From: Paenibacillus sp.
Lineage (GTDB): Bacteria; Bacillota; Bacilli; Paenibacillales; YIM-B00363
DNA length: 64,000 nt
Assembly: GCF_031177825.1 (NCBI RefSeq)
Contig: NZ_JAPSKE010000002.1
Coordinates: 372,001-436,000, forward strand
Direction: 5' to 3'
Shown: one piece after another, positions 8,135 to 15,657 of the stretch
How the letters are laid out: every line of letters starts with the position of its first letter
Numbering within the stretch: the stretch's first letter is position 1
Notes under the pieces: model-generated
What the model was told of the DNA's origin: nothing
The model's database searches: none
What the model saw: only the letters and a program-made list of their open reading frames with translations
Position numbers and translations under genes: made by a program

Positions 8135-9037
8135 TTATTCGGCGACCATACGGTTCGTGAGGGAACCGAGCTTCTCGATCTCGATCGTAACGACGTCTCC
8201 CGGCTGCAGGTAGACGCGCTGCTCCGGCGGCAAGCCGAGCACGACGCCTTCCGGCGTACCCGTCAAGATAATGTCGCCCGGGACGAGCGTCATATGCTGC
8301 GAGATGTAGCTGACGATTTCGTCGCAATGGAAAATCATGTCCGACGTATTCGAGCTCTGGCGCACTTCGCCGTTCACGATGCAGCGAATGTCGAGCGCGT
8401 TCGGATCGCCCACTTCGTCGGCCGTCACGAGATACGGGCCGAGCGGCGAAAACTTGTCGCACGACTTGCCGAGCAGCCACTGCGCCGTGCGCATCTGCAG
8501 GTCGCGGGCGGACAAGTCGTTCACGTTGCAATACCCGAAGACGTAGTCGAGCGCCTCCGCCTTGTCGACGTATTTCGCTTCCTTGCCGATGACGATGACG
8601 AGCTCCGCCTCGTAGTCGACTTCGTTCGAGACGCGCGGCAGCGGCACGTCATGACCCTTGCCGGTAAGCGTGTTGTTGAACTTGTTGAACAAGATCGGAT
8701 ATTTCGGGATCGGCGCGTTCGTCTCTTCCGCATGCTTGCGGTAGTTGAGACCCACGCAGATGATCTTGTTCGGATGCGTGACGCACGGTCCCAACGTCAG
8801 CTCGTCCTCGACGCGCGTGACGCGAGAAGCGACGGACGCGTCCGCCGTCGCCGCTTCGACCAGCTTCGCTAGCGCGCCTACCGCGTCGTTCCCGCCTTCG
8901 ATGACCGCATGCACGCCCGTCGGCGCGTCGCCGACGTTCGGCAGCAGCGCCGCGGCCGCGGCGACGTCGACGACGCCCGCCGGCGTTACGACGCCTAGAC
9001 GGAATTCCCCATTTTCAACAAACGTTAGCAGCTTCAT
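8135..9037 (-). CDS. Fumarylacetoacetate hydrolase family protein (2,4-diketo-3-deoxy sugar acid hydrolase candidate)
   Basis: The 300-residue protein has a short N-terminal domain (MKLLTFVENGEFRLGVV) and a C-terminal FAH catalytic domain. The domain includes GLNYRKHAEETN near residue 96, the acidic metal ligands of VDYEAELVIVIGK near 140, and TGTPEGVVLG near 260. FAH enzymes cleave C-C bonds of diketo acids using Mg2+ or Mn2+. As last gene of an operon with a UxaA-type dehydratase and two SDRs, it fits the enzyme that splits a 2,4-diketo-3-deoxy sugar acid (from L-fuconate or L-rhamnonate) into pyruvate and a hydroxyacid. Sequence alone does not fix the substrate, and aromatic-degradation FAH enzymes share these motifs. 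Confidence 0.82.
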   Translation of the reverse strand: MKLLTFVENGEFRLGVVTPAGVVDVAAAAALLPNVGDAPTGVHAVIEGGNDAVGALAKLVEAATADASVASRVTRVEDELTLGPCVTHPNKIICVGLNYRKHAEETNAPIPKYPILFNKFNNTLTGKGHDVPLPRVSNEVDYEAELVIVIGKEAKYVDKAEALDYVFGYCNVNDLSARDLQMRTAQWLLGKSCDKFSPLGPYLVTADEVGDPNALDIRCIVNGEVRQSSNTSDMIFHCDEIVSYISQHMTLVPGDIILTGTPEGVVLGLPPEQRVYLQPGDVVTIEIEKLGSLTNRMVAE

Positions 9038-9052
9038 GCTCCCCAGCCTCTC

Positions 9053-9826
9053 CTATGCGTTTTTTCCGAACACGACGCCGCCGTCGATATACAGCGGCGA
9101 ACCCATCATGAACTTCGACTCGTCCGAAGCGAGGAACAGCGCGGCTTGCGCCACGTCCTCGGGACGGCCCAAGTCGCCGCTCAGCTGTCTAGTCTTCAGC
9201 GAGGCGTACGCCGCTTCCTGATCGTCGTACGACTTGCGCAGGTAGTCCTCTACGAACGGAGTCAGGATCGTTCCCGGCAGCAGCGCGTTCACGCGGATAT
9301 TGTAAGGAGCATAATCCACCTGCATCGACTTCGTCAATGCCAACACCGCGCCTTTGGTCGCGGAATAGGATGCGCGCTTCGCGAGACCGATCTCCGCGAT
9401 GCAGGACGACATGTTGATGATCGAGCCGCTCATCCGTTCCATCATGTGCGGCAGTACGTACTTCGACGGCAGGAATACGCCGCGGATGTTGACCGTCATG
9501 ACGCGGTCCCACGCCTCCGGCTCGACTTCGTGCAAGCGGCCGACGCCGCTGATGCCCGCGTTGTTGAACAATACGTCGATGCGGCCGAAGTCTTCGACGA
9601 TACGATCGATCATCGTTTTGACCTGCTCCGGATTCGTGACGTCCGCTTGATAGAACGCCGCCTTCCCGCCGCTGGATACGATTTCGTCGACCGTCGCCTG
9701 TCCTTGCTCCGCGTTCAAATCGTTCACGACGACCGTCGCGCCTTCGCGAGCGAACAGCAGCGCGCTCGATTTGCCGATGCCGGAGCCGGAGCCCGTAATC
9801 AGAGTAACTTTGTCCGCAAGTCTCAT
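9053..9826 (-). CDS. SDR family oxidoreductase (2-keto-3-deoxy sugar acid dehydrogenase candidate)
   Basis: The 257-residue classical short-chain dehydrogenase has the cofactor motif TGSGSGIG at residues 12-19, NNAG near 89, a catalytic serine in INMSSCIAEIG, and YSATK near 153. Aspartate in VVVNDLN after beta-2 suggests NAD+ preference. ATG 9826 has GGGAG seven bases upstream. It ends 15 bases before the FAH hydrolase start and follows the RbsD-type mutarotase by 20 bases. In non-phosphorylative fucose/rhamnose pathways an SDR oxidises 2-keto-3-deoxy acid to the 2,4-diketo acid, the substrate of an FAH hydrolase, which matches this order. The substrate is inferred from context. Confidence 0.82.
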   Translation of the reverse strand: MRLADKVTLITGSGSGIGKSSALLFAREGATVVVNDLNAEQGQATVDEIVSSGGKAAFYQADVTNPEQVKTMIDRIVEDFGRIDVLFNNAGISGVGRLHEVEPEAWDRVMTVNIRGVFLPSKYVLPHMMERMSGSIINMSSCIAEIGLAKRASYSATKGAVLALTKSMQVDYAPYNIRVNALLPGTILTPFVEDYLRKSYDDQEAAYASLKTRQLSGDLGRPEDVAQAALFLASDESKFMMGSPLYIDGGVVFGKNA

Positions 9827-9846
9827 ATTTACACTCCCTCGTAGGT

Positions 9847-10233
9847 TTATCCGGAGACGATGATAATGTTGGCGTACGGCGTCGCGTCCCCGGTGCGGAC
9901 GACCGCCCGCGACTCGGGGCAGATCGCCTTGAACCGCTCGTGCGGCACGACCCGGAACGCGAGCTCCGGGTACGTCGAACGCAGTTGAGCGTATCGCTCC
10001 GGGCTCGCCGCCGCCATCTCCTCGGTGACGATGATGCAGTCGATGACGAACTCGCCGCTGACGGCGGCGAGCACGTCCATGACGGTCGGCAGGTCGTCCA
10101 CGAGCGCAAGGTCGAGCCGCTCCGGCCCGGGAGGCACCGGGAAGCCGCGATCGCAGATCGTCAGTAAATCGGTGTGTCCCGTCTCCGACAAAATCCGGTT
10201 CAACGTCGGGTGCAAAATGCCGCCCCGCTTCAT
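9847..10233 (-). CDS. RbsD/FucU family sugar mutarotase
   Basis: The 128-residue protein matches RbsD/FucU: MKRGGILHPTLNRILSETGH at the start, TDLLTICDRGFPVPPG with the catalytic-site aspartate, then FKAICPESRAVVRTGDATPY and ANIIIVSG at the end. The family interconverts pyranose/furanose or alpha/beta anomers of D-ribose (RbsD) or L-fucose (FucU). Its position inside a sugar-acid operon rather than an rbs transporter operon suggests it feeds the correct anomer to the first dehydrogenase. The start at 10233 is preceded by GGGAGG and overlaps the stop of the upstream small gene (ATGA). Ribose versus fucose specificity is undecided; the motifs look RbsD-like while the context favours FucU-type use. 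Confidence 0.85.
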   Translation of the reverse strand: MKRGGILHPTLNRILSETGHTDLLTICDRGFPVPPGPERLDLALVDDLPTVMDVLAAVSGEFVIDCIIVTEEMAAASPERYAQLRSTYPELAFRVVPHERFKAICPESRAVVRTGDATPYANIIIVSG

Positions 10234-10457
10234 GGCGCCTCCCCCTTCGCATGGCCGCTTCCGGACGTACGCAGCGCTTGCTCGCGCTGCGACCTCGTCA
10301 GCTCCTCCCGAATCGAAGGGCAAGGCCGCTTCAAGTAAAACGTCTCTCCGCCGTTCCCGTTCGCCGCGACGCTCACGAGCTCCCAGCCTTCTTCGCCGAG
10401 CGCCGCGAGCTCCTCGAACGCGTTCGCACGGATGTATTCCCAGCGCGATGCCGCCAT
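10230..10457 (-). CDS. Small DUF4177-like protein of unknown function
   Basis: This 75-residue protein has a pattern resembling DUF4177-type small proteins: WEYIRANAFEELAALGEEGW, then WELVSVAANGNGGETFYLKRP. A charged C-terminal tail follows. It is translationally coupled to the downstream mutarotase through an ATGA overlap and starts 14 bases after the upstream SDR stop, so it belongs to the operon. No catalytic residues are apparent. A structural or regulatory accessory role is possible; no function is claimed. Confidence 0.65.
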   Translation of the reverse strand: MAASRWEYIRANAFEELAALGEEGWELVSVAANGNGGETFYLKRPCPSIREELTRSQREQALRTSGSGHAKGEAP

Positions 10458-10470
10458 CGGTCAGGCCTCC

Positions 10471-11271
10471 TTAGCGATCGAGATGGTCGTCCGGCTGCGC
10501 CGCCTTCACGGTAAGGCCGCCGTCCACCATCAGCAGGTGACCGTTCACTTGCATCGCTTCTTCCGAAGCGAGGAACACGACGGCGTCGCCGATCTGCCGC
10601 GCGGTGCCGAGACGCTTCATCGGATTCGCCTCGATTTCCTTCTGACGGATGGCCGGATCGGCCAAGTAATCCGTGCACATGTCCGTATCGACCGTGCTCG
10701 GGCCGACCGCGTTCACGTTGATGCCGTATTTGCCGAGCTCGATCGCCATCCCCTTCGTCAGCATGTGCGCCGCCGCCTTCGACGACTGGTAGTGCGGGAT
10801 GACCGGGCTCGTAACGACGAGGCTCGCCGTCGACAGGACGTTGACGATTTTGCCGTAGCCCTTCGCGATCATCTTCCCGGCCGCGAGCTGGGAGGCTAAG
10901 AAGATCGACTTCACATTCGTATTATACGTGCGGTCCCACGTTTCTTCCGTAACTTTCAGGAACGATTCGAACGGCGCGATGCCGGCGTTGTTGACCAAAA
11001 TTTCGACGTCGCCGAGCGCGCGCTCCACCTGCTCGAACATGGCGGCGACCTGCGCCTTGCTGCCGACGTCCGCTTGAACGGCGATCGCCTTGCGGCCCAT
11101 CGCCTCGACTTTGCGGACGACTTCTTCCGTGAGCGGCTTCGAGGACGGCGACGCGAAATTGACCGCGACGTGAGCGCCCTCCTCGGCGAGCCGGTACACG
11201 ATCGCTTCTCCGATGCCGCGGCTGCCGCCCGTGACGAGCGCTACGCGGTCTTGCAATCTCTTCGTTGTCAT
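10471..11271 (-). CDS. SDR family oxidoreductase (sugar 1-dehydrogenase candidate)
   Basis: The 266-residue short-chain dehydrogenase has TGGSRGIG at residues 14-21, NNAG near 95 and a YQSSK catalytic pair near 164. VAVNFASPS after beta-2 lacks the NAD-selecting aspartate, compatible with NADP(H) use. It resembles glucose/fucose 1-dehydrogenase-type SDRs more than FabG. In the same operon as a dehydratase, mutarotase and second SDR, its likely job is the first oxidation of the sugar to a lactone, which the COG3618 lactonase at 14757 would open. Roles of the two SDRs could be swapped; only the family is certain. Confidence 0.8.
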   Translation of the reverse strand: MTTKRLQDRVALVTGGSRGIGEAIVYRLAEEGAHVAVNFASPSSKPLTEEVVRKVEAMGRKAIAVQADVGSKAQVAAMFEQVERALGDVEILVNNAGIAPFESFLKVTEETWDRTYNTNVKSIFLASQLAAGKMIAKGYGKIVNVLSTASLVVTSPVIPHYQSSKAAAHMLTKGMAIELGKYGINVNAVGPSTVDTDMCTDYLADPAIRQKEIEANPMKRLGTARQIGDAVVFLASEEAMQVNGHLLMVDGGLTVKAAQPDDHLDR

Positions 11272-11347
11272 GAGTATGTTCCTCCCGAAAAACTTCCGCG
11301 AATCCGCGGTCGCTCATCTTTGTATGTGCTTCGATCGAATTTTTTTC

Positions 11348-12520
11348 TTACAAGCTAGGTCCGATGCGGTTGATGCTGAACTCTTGGTGGCCGAGAATTT
11401 CCGCTTTCGTCAGCTTCCCGCCCGCCACCTCGACGATTTCCTTCCAGATCGCGTCGCCGGCTTCCTCGAGACTCATCTCGCCCGTCAGCATGCCGCTGAC
11501 GTCGACGTCCATGTTGTCGCTCATCCGCTCGAACATGCGGCGGTTGCCGGTGATCTTAATGACCGGCACGACCGCGGAGCCCGTCGGCGTGCCGCGCCCC
11601 GTCGTAAAGCAGACGATGTGCGCGCCGCCCGCCGCCATGCCGGAGACGCATTCGATGTCGTTGCCCGGCGAATCCATGAAGTACAGGCCGCCTTCCGGAA
11701 TGTCTTCGGCGTATTCGATGACGCCGCGGATCGGCGCCGTGCCGCACTTGCTGATGCAGCCGAGCGACTTCTCCTCGATCGTCGACAGCCCGCCCGCGAT
11801 GTTGCCGGGACTCGGGTTGCCGCCGCGCATGTCGGCGCCCATGCGCTCGACTTCCTTTTCGAACCGGTCCACGATCTCGTACAGCTTCTCCTTCGTCTCC
11901 GGCGTCTCGCAGCGCTCGGCGAGCACATGCTCCGCGCCGATGATCTCCGTCGTCTCGCCGATGACGATGCCGCCGCCGTGCGCGATGAGCGCGTCCGCCG
12001 CGCCGCCGAGCGCCGGGTTCGAGGCGAGGCCGCTCGTCGCGTCGGAGCCGCCGCACTTCACGCCGACCTTCAGCTTCGAGAGCGGCACCGGCACCTTCTT
12101 CTCCGCGTCGAGCTGCGCTTTGAGCCTCCGCGCGATGTCGGCGCCATGCTGGATCGCCTTCACCGAGCCGCCGGCGGATTGAATGTCGAACCACTCGACC
12201 GGCTTGCCCGTCTTCTTGATTTCTTCCGCGAGCGCGACCGGATCGACGACCTCGCAGCCGAGGCTGATGATGAGGACGGCGCCGACGTTCGGATTTTTGC
12301 CGGTGCCGGCGAGTACGTCGAACGTCCGGTCTTTATCGGAGCCGATCTGGCTGCAGCCGTGCTGATGCGGAATCGCCACCGCGTCCGGCACGAGCTGCGC
12401 GATGCGGCTGCATACCTGGTTCGAGCAGATGACGGTCGGAATGATCAACAGATGATTGCGGATGCCGATATCGCCGTTCGCTCGCTCGTAACCCATGATC
12501 GTAGCAGTGCTGGTTGTCAT
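11348..12520 (-). CDS. UxaA family sugar-acid dehydratase, large subunit
   Basis: The 390-residue protein is the catalytic part of the altronate/galactarate dehydratase family. It shows GYERANGDIGIRNHLLI at the N terminus, VKCGGSDATSGLASNPALGG near residue 155, and a later cysteine-rich GCISKCGTAPIRG segment that may hold the metal site. In E. coli UxaA this part is fused to an N-terminal SAF domain; here the SAF domain is a separate upstream gene that overlaps by four bases. The D-altronate dehydratase family is known to include enzymes acting on L-fuconate, L-galactonate and D-arabinonate, so the substrate is open. It should form the 2-keto-3-deoxy acid. Confidence 0.86.
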   Translation of the reverse strand: MTTSTATIMGYERANGDIGIRNHLLIIPTVICSNQVCSRIAQLVPDAVAIPHQHGCSQIGSDKDRTFDVLAGTGKNPNVGAVLIISLGCEVVDPVALAEEIKKTGKPVEWFDIQSAGGSVKAIQHGADIARRLKAQLDAEKKVPVPLSKLKVGVKCGGSDATSGLASNPALGGAADALIAHGGGIVIGETTEIIGAEHVLAERCETPETKEKLYEIVDRFEKEVERMGADMRGGNPSPGNIAGGLSTIEEKSLGCISKCGTAPIRGVIEYAEDIPEGGLYFMDSPGNDIECVSGMAAGGAHIVCFTTGRGTPTGSAVVPVIKITGNRRMFERMSDNMDVDVSGMLTGEMSLEEAGDAIWKEIVEVAGGKLTKAEILGHQEFSINRIGPSL

Positions 12521-12843
12521 GCGCTTGCTCCCTTCCCCGCTTGGTCGCCGCGGCCGCGAATGCCTTCGATGTTGTGCACGTGCACGTGCCGCCCCGCGGC
12601 GATGTCCGTCGTCGCGCGGCCGATCGTCTCTCCGTATTTCTTCACATGCGCCCCTTCCGGAATGTCGACGATCGCGACCTTATGCCCGAACGCCACATCC
12701 TCCGACATCGCTACTTGAAAGCGTTCTCCCGCGAACGTGAACGAAATCGTCTCGCCCGCCTTCAAATCCCTGAGCGCGGTCGCTACATGATCGTCCGCGT
12801 GCATGCGAATCGCGTCCGCTCCGGCTTGCACTTGTCCAGCCAT
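12517..12843 (-). CDS. UxaA family dehydratase, small (SAF domain) subunit
   Basis: The 108-residue SAF-domain protein contains MHADDHVATALRDLKAG and GHKVAIVDIPEGAHVKKYG, characteristic of the N-terminal domain of altronate/galactarate dehydratases. It is the first gene of the catabolic operon. Its coding end overlaps the large subunit start, as expected for subunits made in equal amounts. The promoter and LacI-type operator lie just upstream (12875-12918). Family length for standalone SAF subunits is about 95-110 residues, so it appears complete. Confidence 0.85.
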   Translation of the reverse strand: MAGQVQAGADAIRMHADDHVATALRDLKAGETISFTFAGERFQVAMSEDVAFGHKVAIVDIPEGAHVKKYGETIGRATTDIAAGRHVHVHNIEGIRGRGDQAGKGASA

Positions 12844-12874
12844 CCGTCAAATCGCCTCGTTTTCGAAAAAATAT

Positions 12875-12886
12875 GTTACCGATAAC
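12875..12886. promoter_or_regulatory. LacI-type operator in front of the dehydratase operon
   Basis: GTTACCGATAAC is a nearly perfect palindrome with the central CG typical of LacI/GalR operators. The identical 12-mer, in reverse orientation, recurs at 15609-15620 before the lactonase gene. It overlaps the predicted transcription start of the operon, the place for a repressor to block initiation. The LacI gene divergent at 12974 is the obvious binder. Confidence 0.75.
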
Positions 12887-12889
12887 CCT

Positions 12890-12918
12890 AAACTACCAAG
12901 GTTTCACCTTGCTGTCAA
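12890..12918 (-). promoter_or_regulatory. Sigma-A promoter of the dehydratase operon
   Basis: On the minus strand TTGACA (12918-12913), a 17-base spacer and TAGTTT (12895-12890). The operator lies immediately downstream. Confidence 0.6.
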
Positions 12919-12973
12919 TCCAATTATTCCATTACAATAAAGCCAAGCCATATATGGAAAAGGGTGAGCCCTC

Positions 12974-13990
12974 ATCGTTACGATCTACGATATTGCAAAG
13001 CTGGCCAACGTCTCTGCGATGACCGTCTCGAGAGTTATCAATAACACGGGACGGATCAGCGAGTCGACGCGCGCCCGCGTCAAACAGGTGATGGAGGAGC
13101 TGAACTACGTCCCGAATTCGATGGCGCGCAGCCTCGTCAAGCAAGAGACGAAGATGCTGTCGCTGCTCATTACGGATATCACGAACCCGTTCTATACGAC
13201 GCTGGCGCGCGGCGCCGAGGATACGGCCATGCGCAACGGGTATAAGCTGCTGTTCGGCAACAGCGACGAGGACTATGCGAAGGAGCGCGATTACGTGGAC
13301 ATGGTACTGTCTACGCGCGCCGACGGGGTGCTGTTCGCTCCGGCGGGCGACGGCTCGGCGGAGCATCTGCGAATGCTGCAGCGGCGTAACGTGCCGTTCG
13401 TCATCCTCGATCGGGAGGTGCCCGGTATCGAAGCCGACCATGTGCTCGGGGACAGCCGGGAAGGCGCCCGCCGTCTGGTGGAGCATCTGCTCGACCTCGG
13501 TCATACGCGAATCGCCATGGTGGGCGGGCGACAGGACGTCTCCACCGCGCGGCTTCGCTACGCCGGATACCTCGAGGCGCTGAAGCTGGCCGACATTCCG
13601 TTCGACCCTGCGCTCGTGCACGACGTCGGGTATACGGCCGTGGAAGGCATGGCGTTCGTCGACGACCTCTTGTCGGCAGAAGCGCCGCCGACCGCCGTCT
13701 TCGCCGCGAACAACTTTCTCGCGCTCGCGGTCATCCGGGCCTTGCGCGTACGCGACGTGCGCGTGCCGGACGACTTGTCGGTCGTCTGCTTCGACGACTT
13801 CGGCGAATCGATCGCGCTGGATCCGTTCCTCACCGTCGCCCGACAGCCCGCCTACGAATTCGGCTCGCTCGGCATGCAGCTGCTCATCGAACGCATTCAG
13901 GGCGCGGCCGGCGCCGCGCCCCGTAAGATCGTATTGCCGTCCGAGCTCGTCGTCCGGCAGTCGTCGGCCGCTCCTCCGGGTGTCGTCTGA
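12974..13990 (+). CDS. LacI family transcriptional regulator of the dehydratase/lactonase regulon
   Basis: The reading frame gives a full LacI protein only if translation starts before ATG 13019. Upstream in-frame codons encode VTIYDIAKLANVSA directly followed by MTVSRVINNTGRIS, the standard LacI helix-turn-helix. The best position is ATC 12974, seven bases after AAGGGTG (12960-12966); this gives 338 residues, the family norm. ATG 13019 would delete helix 1. A periplasmic-binding-like sugar sensor follows (MLSLLITDITNPFYTTLA onward). It is divergent from the operon and presumably represses it at 12875 and the lactonase at 15609. The effector is probably a pathway sugar or intermediate. The start codon is the uncertain part. 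Confidence 0.82.
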   Translation: MVTIYDIAKLANVSAMTVSRVINNTGRISESTRARVKQVMEELNYVPNSMARSLVKQETKMLSLLITDITNPFYTTLARGAEDTAMRNGYKLLFGNSDEDYAKERDYVDMVLSTRADGVLFAPAGDGSAEHLRMLQRRNVPFVILDREVPGIEADHVLGDSREGARRLVEHLLDLGHTRIAMVGGRQDVSTARLRYAGYLEALKLADIPFDPALVHDVGYTAVEGMAFVDDLLSAEAPPTAVFAANNFLALAVIRALRVRDVRVPDDLSVVCFDDFGESIALDPFLTVARQPAYEFGSLGMQLLIERIQGAAGAAPRKIVLPSELVVRQSSAAPPGVV

Positions 13991-13997
13991 CGACTCG

Positions 13998-14738
13998 TTA
14001 TTTCGGAAGCTTGGAGCAGCCGATCAAGAGGAACATCGGTCGGCGCATCTCCTCCTGCCATGCGGGATTTGCCTCCAGCATCTCGGAAGTCGGGGTCAGC
14101 TCCGACACATCGTCGATTCCGAAGCCGGCCGCCAGCACCGCATTCAGGTAGGTAGCGACGGTTCGGTGGTACTTGACGACGTCGTCGTCCAGAAACCTCG
14201 CCGTTCGGGGTCCCTCGCGATGGTAGTCGTCGACCGGCCAATGCAGCTTCTCCCCGTTCGCTCCGTAGTGCCAATCCTGCGCCGCGCGCGCCGTGTAGAT
14301 CGGGTGTTCGACCGACAGGACGAAGCTCCCGCCGGGGGCGAGCCAGCGGTGCACGTTCCGGCATGCGAGATCGAACCGATCGACGTAATGGAGCGCCAGC
14401 GAGCTGAGCGCGACGTCGAATTCCCCTTCGGCGAAGTCGGCGTCCTCGATGGCGCTGCGCCGATATTCGATTCCGGGGTCATTGGTCGCCGCTCGGGCGC
14501 GCTCCAGCATCTTGGCCGAGAGGTCGATCCCTACGACCGAACGCGCCCCTCGCTCGCGAGCGTACCGGCAATGCCAGCCGAAGCCGCAGCCGAGATCCAG
14601 CACCCGCTTGCCGCGAAGCTCCGGGAGCAGCGCGCGGAAGGCGGTCCACTCTCCGGCGGCGCCCAACCCTTCGACGGAACGAGGCATCCGACTATACTTC
14701 GCGAAAAAGTCGGGATCGTCGTATTTGTTCTGCTTCAT
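13998..14738 (-). CDS. Class I SAM-dependent methyltransferase
   Basis: The 246-residue protein has motif I VLDLGCGFGWHCRYA near residue 45, an acidic end of beta-2 (VVGIDLSAKML), and DVALSSLALHYV as motif IV. It is a Methyltransf_11/25-type enzyme with unknown acceptor. The N-terminal KYDDPDFFAKYSRMPRSVEG is common in small bacterial methyltransferases of this sort. ATG 14738 has AGGGG nine bases upstream; GTG 14741 is the alternative. Seven bases separate its stop from the convergent LacI stop. It lies 18 bases downstream of the lactonase gene on the same strand and may be co-transcribed, without an obvious pathway link. Confidence 0.8.
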   Translation of the reverse strand: MKQNKYDDPDFFAKYSRMPRSVEGLGAAGEWTAFRALLPELRGKRVLDLGCGFGWHCRYARERGARSVVGIDLSAKMLERARAATNDPGIEYRRSAIEDADFAEGEFDVALSSLALHYVDRFDLACRNVHRWLAPGGSFVLSVEHPIYTARAAQDWHYGANGEKLHWPVDDYHREGPRTARFLDDDVVKYHRTVATYLNAVLAAGFGIDDVSELTPTSEMLEANPAWQEEMRRPMFLLIGCSKLPK

Positions 14739-14756
14739 CACGAGGAGCCCCTTCCC

Positions 14757-15590
14757 CTACTCGATTCCGTAGAACGCCGCGCAGTTGCCGCCGAACAACC
14801 GCTCTCGATCCGCTTCGCTCCACCCTTGCACCGCGCGTTCCACGATGCCGAGCGCGCCGGCGTAGTCGGCGCCGAGCAGACAAACCGGCCAATCCGAGCC
14901 GTACATGAGCCGATTCGGACCGAACGCTTCGAACACCGTCTCGAGGTACGGCGCGAAATCGGAGTCCTTCCACGCGGCGACGTCCGCTTCCGTCACCATC
15001 CCCGACACCTTGCACATCACGTTATCGAACGAAGCGATTTCTTCGATCCGCTTCTTCCACGGCTCAAGACGTCCGCCTCGGATGTCCGGCTTGGCGATAT
15101 GATCGAGCACGAACTTCTGCTCCGGGAAGCGGCGCACGAGCTCGATCGCGGCCGGCAGCTGCCGGTGATAGACGAGAATATCGTAGGTAAGGCCGAATTC
15201 GCCCAACGCGGCGACGCCCCCCGCGACATCTTCCCTCGCCAAGAACGCGTCGTCCGGCTCCGCCTGCGCGATATGGCGTACGCCCTTGAACTTCGGATGC
15301 CGGGCGTACTTCGCCAGCTGCTCAGAGACGTCGGGCGACGTCAAGTCGACCCAACCGACGACGGCTCGAATGAAATCATGCGCGTCCGCGAGATCGAGCA
15401 AGTAGTCGTTCTCGGCGAGCGACGATCTAGCCTGCACCGCCACCGCGCCTCCGAAGCCGTTCGCCGCGAGCAGCGGCGAGAGCTGCTCCGGCGCGAAGCT
15501 CTTGCTGATCGGGCTGTCCGGCCCGCCCGTCCAGCCGAATTCTTCCGAATCGTACACCCAGAAATGTTGATGCGAATCGATTCTCACCAT
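14757..15590 (-). CDS. Amidohydrolase family (COG3618) sugar lactonase candidate
   Basis: The 277-residue TIM-barrel hydrolase begins MVRIDSHQHFWVYDS, with the HxH metal motif, and continues with GVRHIAQAEPDD, FVLDHIAKPDIRGG and YGSDWPVCLLGADY, which supplies the conserved aspartate near residue 235. This is the 2-pyrone-4,6-dicarboxylate lactonase/L-rhamnono- and L-fucono-lactonase group. The operator GTTATCGGTAAC just upstream is the same as that of the dehydratase operon, placing it in the same regulon. It most likely opens the lactone made by the operon's sugar dehydrogenase. ATG 15590 follows AGGAGG by five bases. Confidence 0.83.
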   Translation of the reverse strand: MVRIDSHQHFWVYDSEEFGWTGGPDSPISKSFAPEQLSPLLAANGFGGAVAVQARSSLAENDYLLDLADAHDFIRAVVGWVDLTSPDVSEQLAKYARHPKFKGVRHIAQAEPDDAFLAREDVAGGVAALGEFGLTYDILVYHRQLPAAIELVRRFPEQKFVLDHIAKPDIRGGRLEPWKKRIEEIASFDNVMCKVSGMVTEADVAAWKDSDFAPYLETVFEAFGPNRLMYGSDWPVCLLGADYAGALGIVERAVQGWSEADRERLFGGNCAAFYGIE

Positions 15591-15608
15591 ACGAACCTCC
15601 TGCGAAGA

Positions 15609-15620
15609 GTTATCGGTAAC
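15609..15620. promoter_or_regulatory. LacI-type operator in front of the lactonase gene
   Basis: GTTATCGGTAAC is the exact reverse complement of the operator at 12875-12886. It lies about 20 bases before the lactonase start, between a TGATAAGAT extended -10-like element and the ribosome binding site. Confidence 0.72.
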
Positions 15621-15657
15621 CTTTTTTCCACATCTTATCATGACGGCTCTCCCCTGC

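Noticed and set aside
11213-12718. 501-codon plus-strand frame opposite the UxaA genes
   Set aside because: GC-driven antisense frame of the clearly conserved dehydratase; composition is repetitive R/A/D/H.
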